Positions 44,008 through 56,026 of a DNA stretch of 64,000 nt are shown in pieces (the first letter of the stretch is position 1; each line of letters begins with the position of its first letter). Source of the DNA: Echria macrotheca (taxonomy: Eukaryota; Ascomycota; Sordariomycetes; Sordariales; Schizotheciaceae); NCBI GenBank assembly GCA_030411725.1, contig MU839837.1, positions 1,302,001-1,366,000 of the forward strand, given 5' to 3'. Below the pieces are notes generated by a model. That model had not been told where the DNA came from. It ran no database searches and saw only the letters and a list, made by a program, of their open reading frames with translations. The position numbers were made by a program, and so were the translations under genes.

Positions 44008-46544
44008 TTTGAGTTGCTGTGGTGTTGAGTGTGTTGTTGGTTTTGGTTTTGTGGTTGTTGTGATGGTTGAGGCTGATGTGGAAGCTGTGGTGATGGGTTT
44101 TTGAGCTAAACGGTGTCGTTGGGCTTCATGCTCCCTTTATATATCATTCTGGTGTTGGATTGTCGACGTCGAGTGATTGAAGCGCCGGATGAGCAACAAT
44201 CAAACTGGGTGCATGTTGGCTCTAGAACCGAGCCGAGATCACTTCCGAGCTGGATGTCAACTGCGGCCGGCGCAATCCGGGCTTCGACGTGACGCCGCTG
44301 TGCCGAACCGGAGGATTTTTGGGTCCGGTTTGCTGACTCGAGTGCGAGATCCGAGGTCGCTGGCCCGATGCGAGGGCGGCTTTCTCACCCGAACAATCCA
44401 ATCCTGGGACCAAATCCGACAATACAATTCCGGATTTGGGATCCTGCTCATGGTACGGAATACGTGGTAGAATAGTCACGATGAACCCGGTGATGCATCA
44501 TCTGCTGCCACGTTTTAACATGGCTTCATTACTTCCAGCAGAGGATCTTTTGACGTTGAATTAAAGGTCCAAAACCTGCGAAAGCAGCCAGAAGCTCGCA
44601 TCCAATAGAATTCCAAGAACTTGTGTAAGGGTCGGGTTGGGCGTGGATGCAGTCATCCCGGAGATAAGGCTGTGTGTCCGGGAACCGTGGGGTTGGGACC
44701 TCACGCCCGGGCGGGATCCCGCCCTACGTCGGGAGGCGAGGGCCCGACCGGAAGAAGCCGCCTCGCTTTTACGGTGCTTACACGGCCGACTAGCCACGTT
44801 CTGCCTGCACTTGGCGCCGATTTGGGCTTGTCCGAGCCAGGTGAGCGCAACGGGTGTGCGTCTAGACCGGGCCCCGGGACGAATTACGCACATTTCCGCG
44901 TTCAAAGGCCGGGTCAGATCTGACGCCAAGTATATCTCGTGCCCTCAACTTGCAGCACACAATGTTGGAGTTTCTGTTGGGATATTGTCACGTCCGGAAA
45001 GCTTCAAGTGAAATGTGCGAGGATAGCGTGTTGGCGTACCTCGGGGTTATCGGCTGATCGGAGATGGCCTTGACTTCTGCGCCGCGGGTAGACATTACTT
45101 GGTCACACAACAGACCTCAATCCCACTGATCAGAAACCTACGACTCTTGACTAAGACCAAAATCATCAGCCGCAAAGAAGCTCAAATGTGTAAAAAAGAC
45201 AATGCTTTTTGAACTTGAAGGCAGGTTCCCACGCCGAAGTCGAGAATAAAAACTACACCTTATAGAACCTTCTCAGGACGTGGGCAGCCAACAAAAGAAT
45301 CGACTGACGACTTTCTCTAGAACATTGGCGGCAGCGCCGTTGGAAAGCCGTCTGATTGGGCACTGCAAGATGGCGGGCTGAAAGAATTGCGGAGGCCCAA
45401 CACCGCCTTGATCAGAAAGAGGCAGTCAGGACGCAGAGAACCGGCTGCAGAAGACCTACTTACTGCCCTGGTTGATCCGAGAACTGGAAAGGTGGGAACT
45501 GGCTGAGGCGGAGTGAGCTGATATGGGATGATCGAGGAAAGAAGAGCTGACGGAATTAGGTGCAGGCAGCTGAGGCAACGCAACCGATGGAGAGCAGAAC
45601 TGGGAGGTGATTGGAGCTGGGATGGCGAGAGGATCGAAAAGGACAAAGCGAGCGAGCCGATCAGAGGCAGCGGAACTTCACGGAGCCGAGGAAGTGCAAG
45701 CACAGGCAAGGAAAGTTGAAAGGACCGTGGTGGGAAAGAAAGCCAGAGTCCGGAAGAGAAGCAACAACGAACACAACCTGCCCGAACTGCGAAGCAAATG
45801 GCTTGGCTGGAAATGGCGGACTGACTCACGGAGGGTATCAACGGATCCAAATGGCTCACGATGAGCACGCGCGTTCCGTGAAGGAACCGTTGGGTTGCCG
45901 GGAAGGGAAGGCGCCTGGCCTGGTTTGCCGCTTGCCTTGCCAAGCAATGTCAAGATACGGTTCGGAAAGCAGTCACCAAGTAACAACGCTTCCACCGACA
46001 CTGGTGTGACCCAGCCAAGCTTCTATTCTTGGCGCTTACGAGTGTGCTCTTGTCTACCAACGATCGAGAGACGGAGCAGCCAAAAGCACTTGGACGGAAA
46101 GGGAAACCCACCAATCAGTCGGGTTGACTTCCTGTGACAGCCCAAAGCGAATGCACCCGATGATCGAACCTTGACATTCACAAGCCTCTTTCCCTGTGAA
46201 TCAGCTTTTTCTCAACTTTGGCCTTCGGCAGTCAAAGCGGCCGCAGCTTAGGCAAGTGCTGTGGTTCGGCGAGTGGATTCAGGTCCTCGGCAGAAGTCGC
46301 GTTCCAGATGGCTTCAATGTTGCACGCAGCTGTAATGGTCAGGAGGAGAAAGCACCAGGAAAGAACGCAAAACTGGAAGGAACTACAAGCTCGACAATGA
46401 CGGGAGCTGGTGTCAGAGGGCAAACGATCTGGACACAAGGAACCGTCAATAAATATCCGATGTGTCCCCTCGAAACAGACTCTCCTCTCAGACCATCCAC
46501 CAATACCAATTCGCCTCTGTCGAGAAAAAAACAAGCTTGCCGCT
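44008..46544. other. long intergenic stretch, no supported gene
   Basis: A TATATAAAG element on the minus strand (44135-44143), about 130 bp upstream of the SnoaL-like ATG, is the only regulatory candidate. The long minus-strand frame 45317-45943 is low-complexity Ser/Leu/Pro and is rejected as coding. Confidence 0.5.
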
Positions 46545-47017
46545 ATGAACCAGACATCGTCCACCGACACTCCCGAGCGTGACACATCCGTCGTCTCCGC
46601 CTATGGCAACGAAATTCCGAAGTACTGTCACGTCTGCATCCGCTGTGGCCGGGAACACTGGTGTCACATACCTCTAGAACACCTCGCCCCTCGGTGAGTG
46701 CAATTGCAGTCGGTCGTCAGGTGCCTGCCAAGTTGCATCCACACATATATCGCCTTTTGAGCCTTCTTGGCAGCCATATGCAACCATCCTCGCCGATTTA
46801 CGATCCGCGATATAACCCTACCGACAGCCTCAGGACGTGAGGCTTCAGAGATTGTGTGCTGATATGACTGGATGCAAGGAACGGAGATAAATCGCGGGCA
46901 TGGAGGGTACTTTGCTTGATCGTATGGTGGCTCTACCACTTCTTCATCGTCGTGGGGTGCTGCATGTTCCTCGTTCGGGTTATTTACTGTAAGACATCAC
47001 CGTCCCTTCAAGGGTGA
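46545..47017 (+). CDS. small Cys/His-rich single-pass membrane protein, hypothetical
   Basis: Exon 1 is 46545-46693. A GTGAGT donor at 46694 and an acceptor at 46878 (TGCAAG) join in phase to exon 2, 46879-47017, giving 95 aa. The N-terminal half is polar, with a compact CHVCIRCGREHWCH cluster (three Cys and a His in CxxCxxC spacing, then C-H) that could bind zinc. Exon 2 gives a strong hydrophobic helix (VLCLIVWWLYHFFIVVGCCMFLVRVIYC). A second donor-like GTAAGA at 47009 means the 3' end could be different. I do not recognise a family. The 185-nt intron is longer than its neighbours, which weakens the model. Confidence 0.4.
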
Positions 47018-47290
47018 CTGTGAGATGCCCGGTTGCTGATCAAATGATAGGGTTGGCCCGAGGTCTTCCCATGGATAGGGAATGGCGCCCATAGGGAATA
47101 GGCATGGTTTGAACGTTATTTTCCGCCTAGGTACTCAGGAAATCATGCGGGGCCTAATTCTGGTGGTATCAGCACGGTCAGGCAGTGAACCATAGAATTC
47201 TTTCATTCTTTTGAGCTTTGATTTCACCGTGCACTGTTCTCCATTCCCATCCGTAATCTAACCACTTGATATATCGTCGTTGGAAACATG

Positions 47291-50130
47291 TTACTTCCCG
47301 CAAACCACATCCCCCTCAAACCCCCCCTGCGGCCCGACAATCAACTTCAGCCTCGCCAGCTCACGCATCGAGTCGTAAATGGACCGGTACGAGTCGCACG
47401 TCCCAAAGAACCCGAACTCCCTCGCCTTGCGCACGCTGATGGTCATGGGCGCATCGCCGATGACGGCCGAGTCGCTGAAGGAGAAGATGCGCGCGCGATA
47501 GCGGTCGTCGAACGGGTCGAGCACCAGCGCGTGACGCGCGGCGAGCGTGCGCCAGGCCTGTTCGACCTCCGGCTGGAGTGACCATTCGAGCAGCGAGAAC
47601 GTCGAGCGGAGGGTGAGTTGCGGGCTGAATCTTTGTTGTCGTCGTCAGCATCACTCGACAAACAAACAAACAAACAAACAAACAAACAAAACAGTGATGA
47701 GCAGGTCAGAGAACTCAGAACATACCCCCTCGGTGTTTTTTCGTATGGAAGCGTGACAGTCCGATATTTGGACTCGTCCGTCTCAGGCGGCGTCCAGTCG
47801 ACCCCGTACCAGCTCGCGAGGGCAGGCCACAGCCGTCCCCAGGTGAAGCTCTGGCCGTCGTGGATGTTAAACGCCTCGCCCGCCGTCTCGGGACGCAGCG
47901 CGAGCCACTCCTCGAAGCGCGCGTTCAGCTCGGCGCTGCTCTGCACCTGCTCGCGGTCCCACGCTCGGTAGTCGCCTGGGAAGTGGAGGGGGAGGCCGAG
48001 GAAGGCTTGCACGGAGGCGTACACGCCGAAGCCGACGAGGTGGTTGAGCGTGCCGTCGCGGACGGCGCCGATGATGTAGGACGGGCGCGCGATGGTGTAG
48101 GAGGTGAGGGAAGAAGTGCGGCGGCAGTAGGCTGCTAGCGCGTCTTCTTGTTCATAATAGAAATTGCGCGCGAGGGGGACGCGGGGGTCGGATTCGAAGG
48201 CTGGGTTGGCGGCTGGGCCGAGGTAGAAGGCGTAGTGCTTTGATCCGGTTTGGAGGAGGAAGCGTTGGGGGACTAGTTGGGGGGTCTGTTCGAGGGCGGT
48301 GATGAAGTTGGTGAACATTGTTGCTGTTGGTCATGGGTTAGTATGGGGTGTGACGGGCTGTGACAGGGGGTGGGATACCGTTGACGGTGGCGAGCTCATC
48401 GGGGTTGGCCCAGAGGTCGAGAACGTCGCCCTTGGGTGCCGGTTGCATGTAGGAAAAGTAGAATATGTGATCTCTATATGACATTATGTCTTGTTAGAGT
48501 CTTAATCGCATTGTCAGACGCCACTGGGGACTTACACGTGTGGTACTCGGCTCAGTGCCTGCGCAATGACGTCGGGATCACTGAGAAAGTCAACGGCCAG
48601 ATGCTCAACCCGGCCCGCCCCCTCTTCCAAATCGGCGAAGAAGTTGTCCGGCGGCGGCCGTGAGCTGAGACAGTAGATCCGCTCCCAGTTCGGCGACGAC
48701 GCTAGCAACTTGACCATACTGTAGCCAGACACCCCGGTGGCACCGGTGACAATGGCTGTCATCCGTCTGGCGGGCGGTTCATACACGGGCAGACCGTGAA
48801 AAATTCCCTGGGAGCAAACCAGCTGCTGTCCCTCCTCAGGATGGGATCCCAGAAGAGAGTCCGGTTCCGACGGCGGTGGCGACGCGGGGATCATGTTGCT
48901 CTGATGTTGGCGGCCCGTCTTGATCCACGGCTTTCCGCCATCGTCGACCCGGTATCGTTTGGCCGAGGCGCACCACTTCAGATGCGTCTCGCACAGGAGC
49001 AGGATGTTTCGGGCGACCTGGGCGACGGCGACGATGGACTCGGATGCCAGCCCCTCGGCTGAGGACATGATCACCTGGCCGGCACACTCAAAGGCCCGGG
49101 ATACGCTTCTGTTGTGCTCCGCGGCGACGAGTGTGACTGCTTGCGAGAGTGCATCCCGGTTTGTGTGCTGGATGTCACCGTCGCTGAGTGTCGGTAGTAG
49201 AACCATGACGGCGTTGAGGCGCTCGCCATTCTCCAGGTCCCGTGCCAGGCCGATGAGGTCGTTCTGCAGACCAGCGGCGCAAGAGACAGCATGCTGAAGG
49301 TCGTCCCACATTGTCGTGGTACCTTTGAACGTGTCGTGGGGGAGATACTCAGATTTGATGACCTCGAAAAACGGGCTGAGGGCGATGGTACGGCTGCGGA
49401 TGCCCATGTATGTGGTAAAGTCGTTGGAGAGGTGACCCGCAAGAAAACGGATCTCATCCAGATGAGCCTCAAACACAACAGTGATGGCCCTGAAAAACGC
49501 CTGAGCACTGTGTACAGAGAGATACCGTGAGCAATGACTGTGAAAGGTCCGAGCCATGCCTTGGATGGCGGCCTCCTTGGCACCCACTGTCGAAGGGGGT
49601 ACTAAGATGTTCAGCAAGGTGCGGCTAAGAGATAGAAGACAGAAGCTTACTTGACAGGCCGTGCGAGATGTCACTGTTGATGATGTGAATGCAGTCCAGC
49701 AGAGCCGACTCCTGCTCGGCCGGCAACATCTTCTCGAGGATGTCGTCGACGGCACAGATGAACGCGAGCCACGCTGTGAAACAGATCCGGATCGTGTCCG
49801 ATTCGATGTCCGGGAAGAAGAGGTTAATGGTGTTGACCTCGGCAGTGCACTCTTCGTAAAAGCCATCGTCGAACTGTGCCTGCGGCACAAGGGAACTCTT
49901 GAAGGCGGCGTGGCTGAGGAGCACACTCATCAACGAGTGGGAGGCGAGCTGCTGAGACACGCCAAAGTCCGGTATGTCCAGCTTGTTCCCGTCAGCCGCC
50001 AGACATTGAGAACGAACAGTGCTCAACTTACAGTCAAAGCGATATCATTCTTCAGGTCGACGTTGACCCTCTTCCTCTCGGGAGAGGGTCGTGTCCGCGA
50101 ATACTGTTGCAGTTTGTTTCCGAGAGCCAT
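47291..50130 (-). CDS. terpene synthase fused to PRISE-type short-chain reductase
   Basis: Six minus-strand exons, 50130-50032, 49981-49651, 49601-48536, 48473-48379, 48323-47726 and 47630-47291. All are in phase, 842 aa. Residues 1-360 form a class I terpene synthase: VDDILE (D112, D113, E116) is the metal-binding motif, NDLIGLARD (N257, G261, D265) is an NSE-type motif, and R359-Y360 is the conserved C-terminal RY pair. After a linker of about 60 residues rich in Pro/Ser, residue 424 starts an SDR: MTAIVTGATGVSG, TGSKHY (K559) and NFYYEQED (Tyr586/587). These two last motifs are those of progesterone 5-beta-reductase/iridoid-synthase-like enone reductases (PRISE). No stop or intron separates the domains. 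The acceptor of exon 3 could also be 49586. The neighbouring P450 is divergent. Confidence 0.88.
47658..47691. repeat. CAAA tetranucleotide microsatellite in an intron
   Basis: About eight ACAA units inside the last intron (47631-47725) of the terpene synthase-SDR gene. It is intronic, so length variation would not change the protein. Confidence 0.85.
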
Positions 50131-51384
50131 TTTTCGGTGTCGATATTGGTTTCGATATGCCCTCGACAAGATCGTACCGAACTTGAGTGCCCCGAGTTCA
50201 CGTCTCGGAGACGTTCCTCCCGAATTAATGCGTCCCTTATCAACTACAGCATCGGCTGGCACCTCGCACAAGGCCTGCCGATGGTGCTTGGCAAGGTGAG
50301 ATGGAGAGAGATCAAGTCGCCGTCACAGATCAGTATGCTTCCACGACAGGCGATGGATTCGATAGTCTGACGCAACGAGAATCGAGATGGGAAGACTCTG
50401 GTGGAGTGGTGTCGATCGATATGGTACCTCACAGCCATATTCAGAGACTTTACCGACTGTACAGTTACCCGTCGTCTACGTCTTCGAAGGGCGAGAAGTC
50501 AGCCACGACAAGGTTTCTCTGTCCGGGGAGTACCCCCTCGGTGAGTACCACGCCGGGCACCAAGGTACTGGTCCTTCCCGCCGGTGCGGCAAATCGCTCA
50601 TCTCTCGGCTTATTAAGGTCATGAGATTCAACCTACAGGATCTCTCAAGGTGCGTGGGTGCGCGTGCCGGATCCCCGGCCGGGGCCCGGCATTGGCCGAT
50701 ACCACCGAGGCACCACCCCAGCGGTCAGTTGTAGCAAGGATGATCCCACGAGCCAAAGGCGGTCTTCCTCCCTTACCGATCGGCCCCGCTCCCCGAATCT
50801 AGGAAAACAACTCCTCATTGGCGGTGAGCGGTTCTCGCAGCAACGGAAAAAGGAAATAAAAGAGAGAAGCGATGGTGGCTGATTTCCTGACTCTCGCCAG
50901 TCCGTTCTGGGATAGGATCGGCGATAGGCCATGATGCCCCTCTCCAGCCTCGCCCGTGCAGGCTGCTCGTGTAAATGTCTAAGTTCAGCGGGACCAGTCC
51001 TGTTAGAAACAAGCCGCCCCGCGCCAAGGCTTTGAGTTGCCTCTTGGATTACCAACCCGGGATGGTGCGCCATGGGCCTGGTTAGTGGGAAAGACGGATC
51101 ACCGCTTACCATGCGCTGATATGACGAACGGGTGGGTGGGGGAACTTGATCTCTGAGAAAGCCCGGCATCAACATGTCACGGTACTTTTGTCAGAATTCG
51201 CGATGCAGATGCTAACCGATCACACCTTGGGATGAGGCCGGTGTCGCTCGGATCGGGGAGTTGTCGGCGATGGGAATGGACCATCCTGCTCAAGGAGTCA
51301 AGAAGGCCGCCCTTCTCCTTGACAACTGGAGACAAAATGGCAAGAGTAGGTAGATGAAGTTGATGGCAGAATCTGCAACAAATC
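50131..51384. promoter_or_regulatory. divergent intergenic region of the terpenoid cluster
   Basis: The 1,254 bp between the start codons of the fusion gene (minus) and the P450 (plus). Short frames inside have no domain. The head-to-head arrangement suggests shared control. I see no clear binding site for a known regulator. Confidence 0.45.
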
Positions 51385-53175
51385 ATGGATTTCGAATACC
51401 TAAAGCCGATTGTCGCCGTTTCTAGCGGCATCCTCGCGCATTTGGTGGTCTTCCGCCGGGGCGAATGGGACGTATCATCACCATTCATCTTTGTCTTTTA
51501 CTTGTCCCTGTTGTCAGCAGCTGTCGTGCTGTGCCGTACTTACCTCGATGTTCCGGTCACCGAAGCCTTCCAAGCCGGCGGCTATCATGCCCTCGGACTT
51601 TACGGGAGCATGCTGCTCTACCGCGGCTTCTTCCACCGACTGTCCGAGTATCCCGGCCCGTTCCTGGCCCGGCTGAGCAACTTTTACATCACGGCTCGAT
51701 CGATGAAGAAACTCCACCTATTCGAAGAAGTCCAGAAGCTGCATGCCCAGTATGGCGATTATGTTCGGCTTGGTAGAACACCCCCAAGATTTGCCGCTTC
51801 AACAACTAACTGGGAACAGGTCCGACGGAGCTGTCCATCGCCGACCCGCAAGCCGTCAAGGCCATCTACGGCAGCCAGTCCCCGGTAACCAAAGGACCAT
51901 GGTACACCCTGCTCGAGCCACGCGTCCCGCTCTTCATGGCCCGCGACAAGCAAGAGCACGCCCGCCGACGCAAAGTCTGGGACCAGGGCTTCAGCACCAA
52001 AGCGCTGGCCGACTACGACCCGCGCGTCACCAAGGCCATCGACCAGCTGCTGGCCGTGCTGGACCGCACCGCCGGGCGTCCCATCAACGCGACGCAGTGG
52101 TTCGACTTCTTCGTCTTCGATATCATGGAGGACCTCGCGTTCAACAAGAACAGCGACATGCTCGGCAGCGGGCGCGAGACGTACATCTTCCAGACCATCC
52201 GCACCGACATGTACAACATCGCCTTCTTCGCCCACCTGCCCTGGCTGCTGCCCTTCCTCAAGCGCACGCCACTCCTAAACCGCAACTACCTAAAGTTCTG
52301 GGCCTGGATCCAGGCGCAGATCGACGAGCGCGCACGCAACGAGGAACCCAAACAGCGCGACATCTTCTCGTGGATTTTAGATGCGTACCGCCGCGGCCCG
52401 CAGACGACGCAAGACAAGTACAACCTGCACGGCGACTCGCAGCTCATCGTCATCGCGGGGACCGACAGCGTCGCCGCCACGCTGACGCACCTCTTCTTCG
52501 AGCTGGCGTACGACCATCAGGGACTTGTGGCCCGTCTGCAGCGCGAGTTCGACGCGCTCCCGGACCTGGCGCATGAGAGGCTCGTCGGGATCGGGCTGCT
52601 CGATGCTGTCATCAACGAGACGATGCGTCTGCATCCGCCCGTCCCGTCTGGCACGCAGCGCGTCACGCCGCCCGAGGGGCTGGTTATTGGCGACAGGGTG
52701 ATTCCCGGGGACGTTATCGTGCAGGTTCCGTCGTACACTGTTTTCCGAGGTATGCATATCTATTTATTTAGTGAATGTTGGCAACTGAGACTAAATAAAT
52801 CCCATGGATAGACGCACGCTGCTTCGAGTATCCCGATCAGTTCATTCCCGAGCGGTGGACGACCCGTCCGGAGCTGGTCAAGGACCGGGCCGTCTTCATC
52901 CCGTTCAACTCGGGTAAATGGTTCCCCACGGAATACCAATGGTGGTATTGGCGCTAACTGAGTCGTCCTTGACAGGTCCCTATGCATGTGTTGGAAAGAG
53001 ACTAGCGCTCTTGGAGATCCGCCGTGTCGTGGCCGAGATACTCTCGCGCTATGATGTCCGTCCGGAGCCCGGACACAGTCCCGAGGCTTTCCTGGATGGG
53101 AAGGAGGACACGTTTACTACCGTGTCGTCGCCTCTGCCGCTGATCTTTACCAAACGGGTCAAAGCAGGAAGCTAA
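51385..53175 (+). CDS. cytochrome P450 monooxygenase
   Basis: Four exons, 51385-51772, 51820-52749, 52812-52913 and 52976-53175, in phase, 539 aa. Haem-thiolate monooxygenase, anchored in the ER membrane by N-terminal hydrophobic helices (residues about 10-90). The YPGPFLARLSNFY segment is the proline hinge. The I-helix has AGTDSVAATL (A342-D345). The ExxR is E396-T-M-R399 (NETMRLHPPVPSG). The PERW motif is present. The haem loop is FNSGPYACVGKRLA with Cys478. Fungal P450s of this length next to a terpene synthase usually oxidise the cyclised hydrocarbon. The product oxidation level cannot be predicted. Confidence 0.94.
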
Positions 53176-54929
53176 TGCCATTGGCGATGGGGTTTGAACT
53201 TTGAAGTCAGTTCCCGGTTTTATGATGTTGTTGGCTTAGTGTTATGGGGTGAGGGTCTGCTACAGTACCTACACTATACCGTCATGGACTAGTTAGCCTA
53301 TGCATCAGTTCACCCCCTATACCTAACTTTCTTCTCTGCTTGGGAAGACGGAAGTTGAGAGGGTGTGATAAGCTGAGTAGGGTGCAGGAGCATTGCTGGT
53401 CTATGACCTTATCAGGTCTTGCTTTCCGTGCCGAAGCCCGCTTTGCGTGTGTGCCTTTCCTTTCCTATCACTTGGCAAAATCCAGGATGAATCAGAGTGG
53501 GCTTCCTGGTAACCCTTGCCAGGCTTATCACTCGTTGTCGTGACTACAAGAAGCTATGCACGGATCCAGTCAGACTACATGTACACATGTATGCCAAGAT
53601 GTCGGAGTCGGCGTACGGTGCTAGCGTCGACTATACTCTACACTAGTTGCGGCAGATATGCACTCTTTTCCTTAGATCCTGCACGCTAGCACTCGGTAAG
53701 AAGCGCTGTCAAAACCAGCGCTAGCACACGCAAGGGTATGCCCACGCTGGTCAACCTTGGCTCGCTCCCTTTTCGTCCATACTAGAATCATCTCGTCCTT
53801 AGAGCTGCCGCCCTAACAACCCGGGCGCCTCTTGGTATACCGAGATAGGAAATGGTCGATAGCTTCCGACCTTACCGTTTCCTTTCCAGGAAAGAGAGCT
53901 GCACGGTGCAACTTGGTCTTGACTGTGAGGTGCGGTTCCCAACCTCGTTGCTGCAGAGTGGACTGCTCTAGTTGCCAAAGTCCCCTCGGCATCACACCTT
54001 GGCCATGATTGCGAGTGGGCGATATCCCCAACCATTCTGTAATTCTGCAGTGTTGTTAAGGGGGTGCTCGCGTGACTAAATCAGCAAGTTTATCTGACCT
54101 TAGTCAATGTGCACCCGCGGACGAATCTCCGCCGGCAAAAGGTCGGAGCCGAGCGTTTTTTTTTTCTTTCTTTCCTTTTTTCTCTCCCCAGCCGCGAACT
54201 TTCGGAGAATGGTCTGGAAAACCGATGTGTCGTTGGAGGTTTCACAACATCGGCCACGTACGTCATCAGCAGACCCCCGTCCACCCTCCCCTTTCAGCTT
54301 GAACCGCTGAGACAAGGGTCCGTCTCCTCTGGACCCTGTGGCTGTGATTCGTTCGCCCTGTCTCGGCTTCTTTTCGTGTATCTTTTGTCCCAGATCCGAT
54401 CGATGCCGCAGGCAAAGCGTGCCGGGGGCCGAGGTGTGTAGGACAAGCGCCAAGCCACCGCTGGATTTTGGGGCGGTCGTGGTGGGACAGGATCAGATGC
54501 AGCAGCAGGATGCAGACGGAGTGGGAACGAAGGAATATCACGATGGGTGGGCAACTACTAGGTTTCTGTCAGCGGTCAGCGGAGAACGGAGGGATCATCA
54601 CTTCGCGTCGAGGGTGGGGATGACAGGACGCCGAGAAGTAGCGGTACTTTTGCCAGGAGGAGGCGTGTGATGAGGACTTTTGAGCAGGATCATGATCTAG
54701 GAAGAGGGCCGAAGTCGGACCGGTCAGGTTGAGATCTCTCCATGTTTGATGTCTCCCCGGGATCGCTTTCGGTTGAGAAGGTCCGTCTGGTGCCTGCCCC
54801 GAATAGTGATGCCATCTTTGTGCTTTTGCCCATCAAACTCACCGAATCTCTCCCCCCTGGAAACCTCCCCTCTGTCTACACCAGGCACCTAGTTTTCGTC
54901 TCCCCAAGTGTTCTCCCACAGTCATCACC
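53176..54929. other. intergenic, no supported gene
   Basis: Overlapping short frames on both strands around 54070-54670, with a T-rich run at about 54157-54182. No recognisable protein. The end holds the promoter of the flavoprotein gene. Confidence 0.5.
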
Positions 54930-56026
54930 ATGACCAAAGTAACCATCTTCGGAGCCGGGTACCTCTCTCCTCGAGCACAATATTATTTCTACCACTAACA
55001 GAATCCAGAATCACTGGCATGGCCATCGCAACCCAGCTCCCGCGGGACTGCGACGTGACCATCGTCGCCCGCGACCTCCCTGGCGACTCTCCGTCGCAGG
55101 ACTGGGCTAGCCCTTGGGCCTGCGCCGGTTGGGTAGCCCTCGGCGGATCTCCACTCGAGGAGAAGATGCAGCTCGACGCGTTGGCCTACCTCACCCGCCT
55201 CGCCGTGAGCCACCCGGATTCCGGTGTCGTCCTTTCCCATCTCACAGACCTGCATGACAACGGCACCGAGCGCGCCGAGGATCTCTGGTCGTTCGGGCGC
55301 CTGCCGGGTCTGACGGCCATCCCGGAGCCTGCGTCGTTGGGGACGAAGCTCGCGGTGCGATATCCGAGTGTGGTGGTTAACCCGTCGGTGTTCTTGCCTT
55401 GGCTGCATGCGCGGCTCGAGCAGACAGGTGTGCGGTTTGAGCGGATCGGGACAGTTACGGCGCTGGCGGAGCTGGATCGGTTTGGGCATGACGTGCTTGT
55501 TAATGCGTCGGGACTGGCGTCGTTGACGCTGGCGGATGTGCGCGATGAGCATGTTGTTGTGGATCGCACTTATACTGTACTGGTCAAATCCGAGTACAAG
55601 GAAAGCTTTGTACGGCGGGGAGGAGGACAGTATACGTACATATTCGGACGAGGCGATGGGACCGCCGTCGTCGGAGGCATTTCGCTGCCGGTGGACCATC
55701 CGGTGTTGGCGAGCGACGAGATTCGGAAAGATGTGAGTCTGACTTGATGGCAGTCGCTGTTTATGCTGACAGTTCAAAAACAGCTTATCCAAAGAGCGCA
55801 TGACAACCTGTCGGATGATTTTCCGTCGGCGGACCCCAAGGATTATGAAATCCTCGAGGATCTGGCTGGTCTGAGACCGCTTCGACTCCCCAATGTCAGG
55901 ATCGAAAAAGACTTGGTCCGCGGAAACATTGTGCATGCCTACGGGACAACCATAGGGGGATATATGTCTAGCTTTGGACTTGGACGGGAGGTAGCTAGGA
56001 TGGTAGGCGAGTTTGCGTTTGAGTGA
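54930..56026 (+). CDS. D-amino-acid-oxidase-like FAD oxidoreductase
   Basis: Three exons, 54930-54958, 55009-55732 and 55784-56026, in phase, 331 aa. The first exon encodes only MTKVTIFGA plus two bases and the Rossmann motif is completed across the intron: VTIFGAGITGMA (Gly 8, 10, 13). Further DAAO-family features are ASPWACAGW, the PSVVVNPSVFLPWLHARL segment, LVNASGLASL, the GLRPLRLPNVRIEK region with the substrate-binding arginine position, and VHAYGTTIGGYMSSFGLGREVA near the end. It lacks the C-terminal SKL-type peroxisomal signal of classical DAAOs. It lies 1.75 kb downstream of the P450, in the same direction. It could belong to the terpenoid cluster or be an independent amine or amino-acid oxidase. 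Confidence 0.88.

Noticed and set aside
45317..45943. 208-aa open frame on the minus strand
   Set aside because: Low-complexity Ser/Leu/Pro composition, no domain, no signal peptide, and several overlapping frames on the other strand. It reads like non-coding purine-biased DNA.
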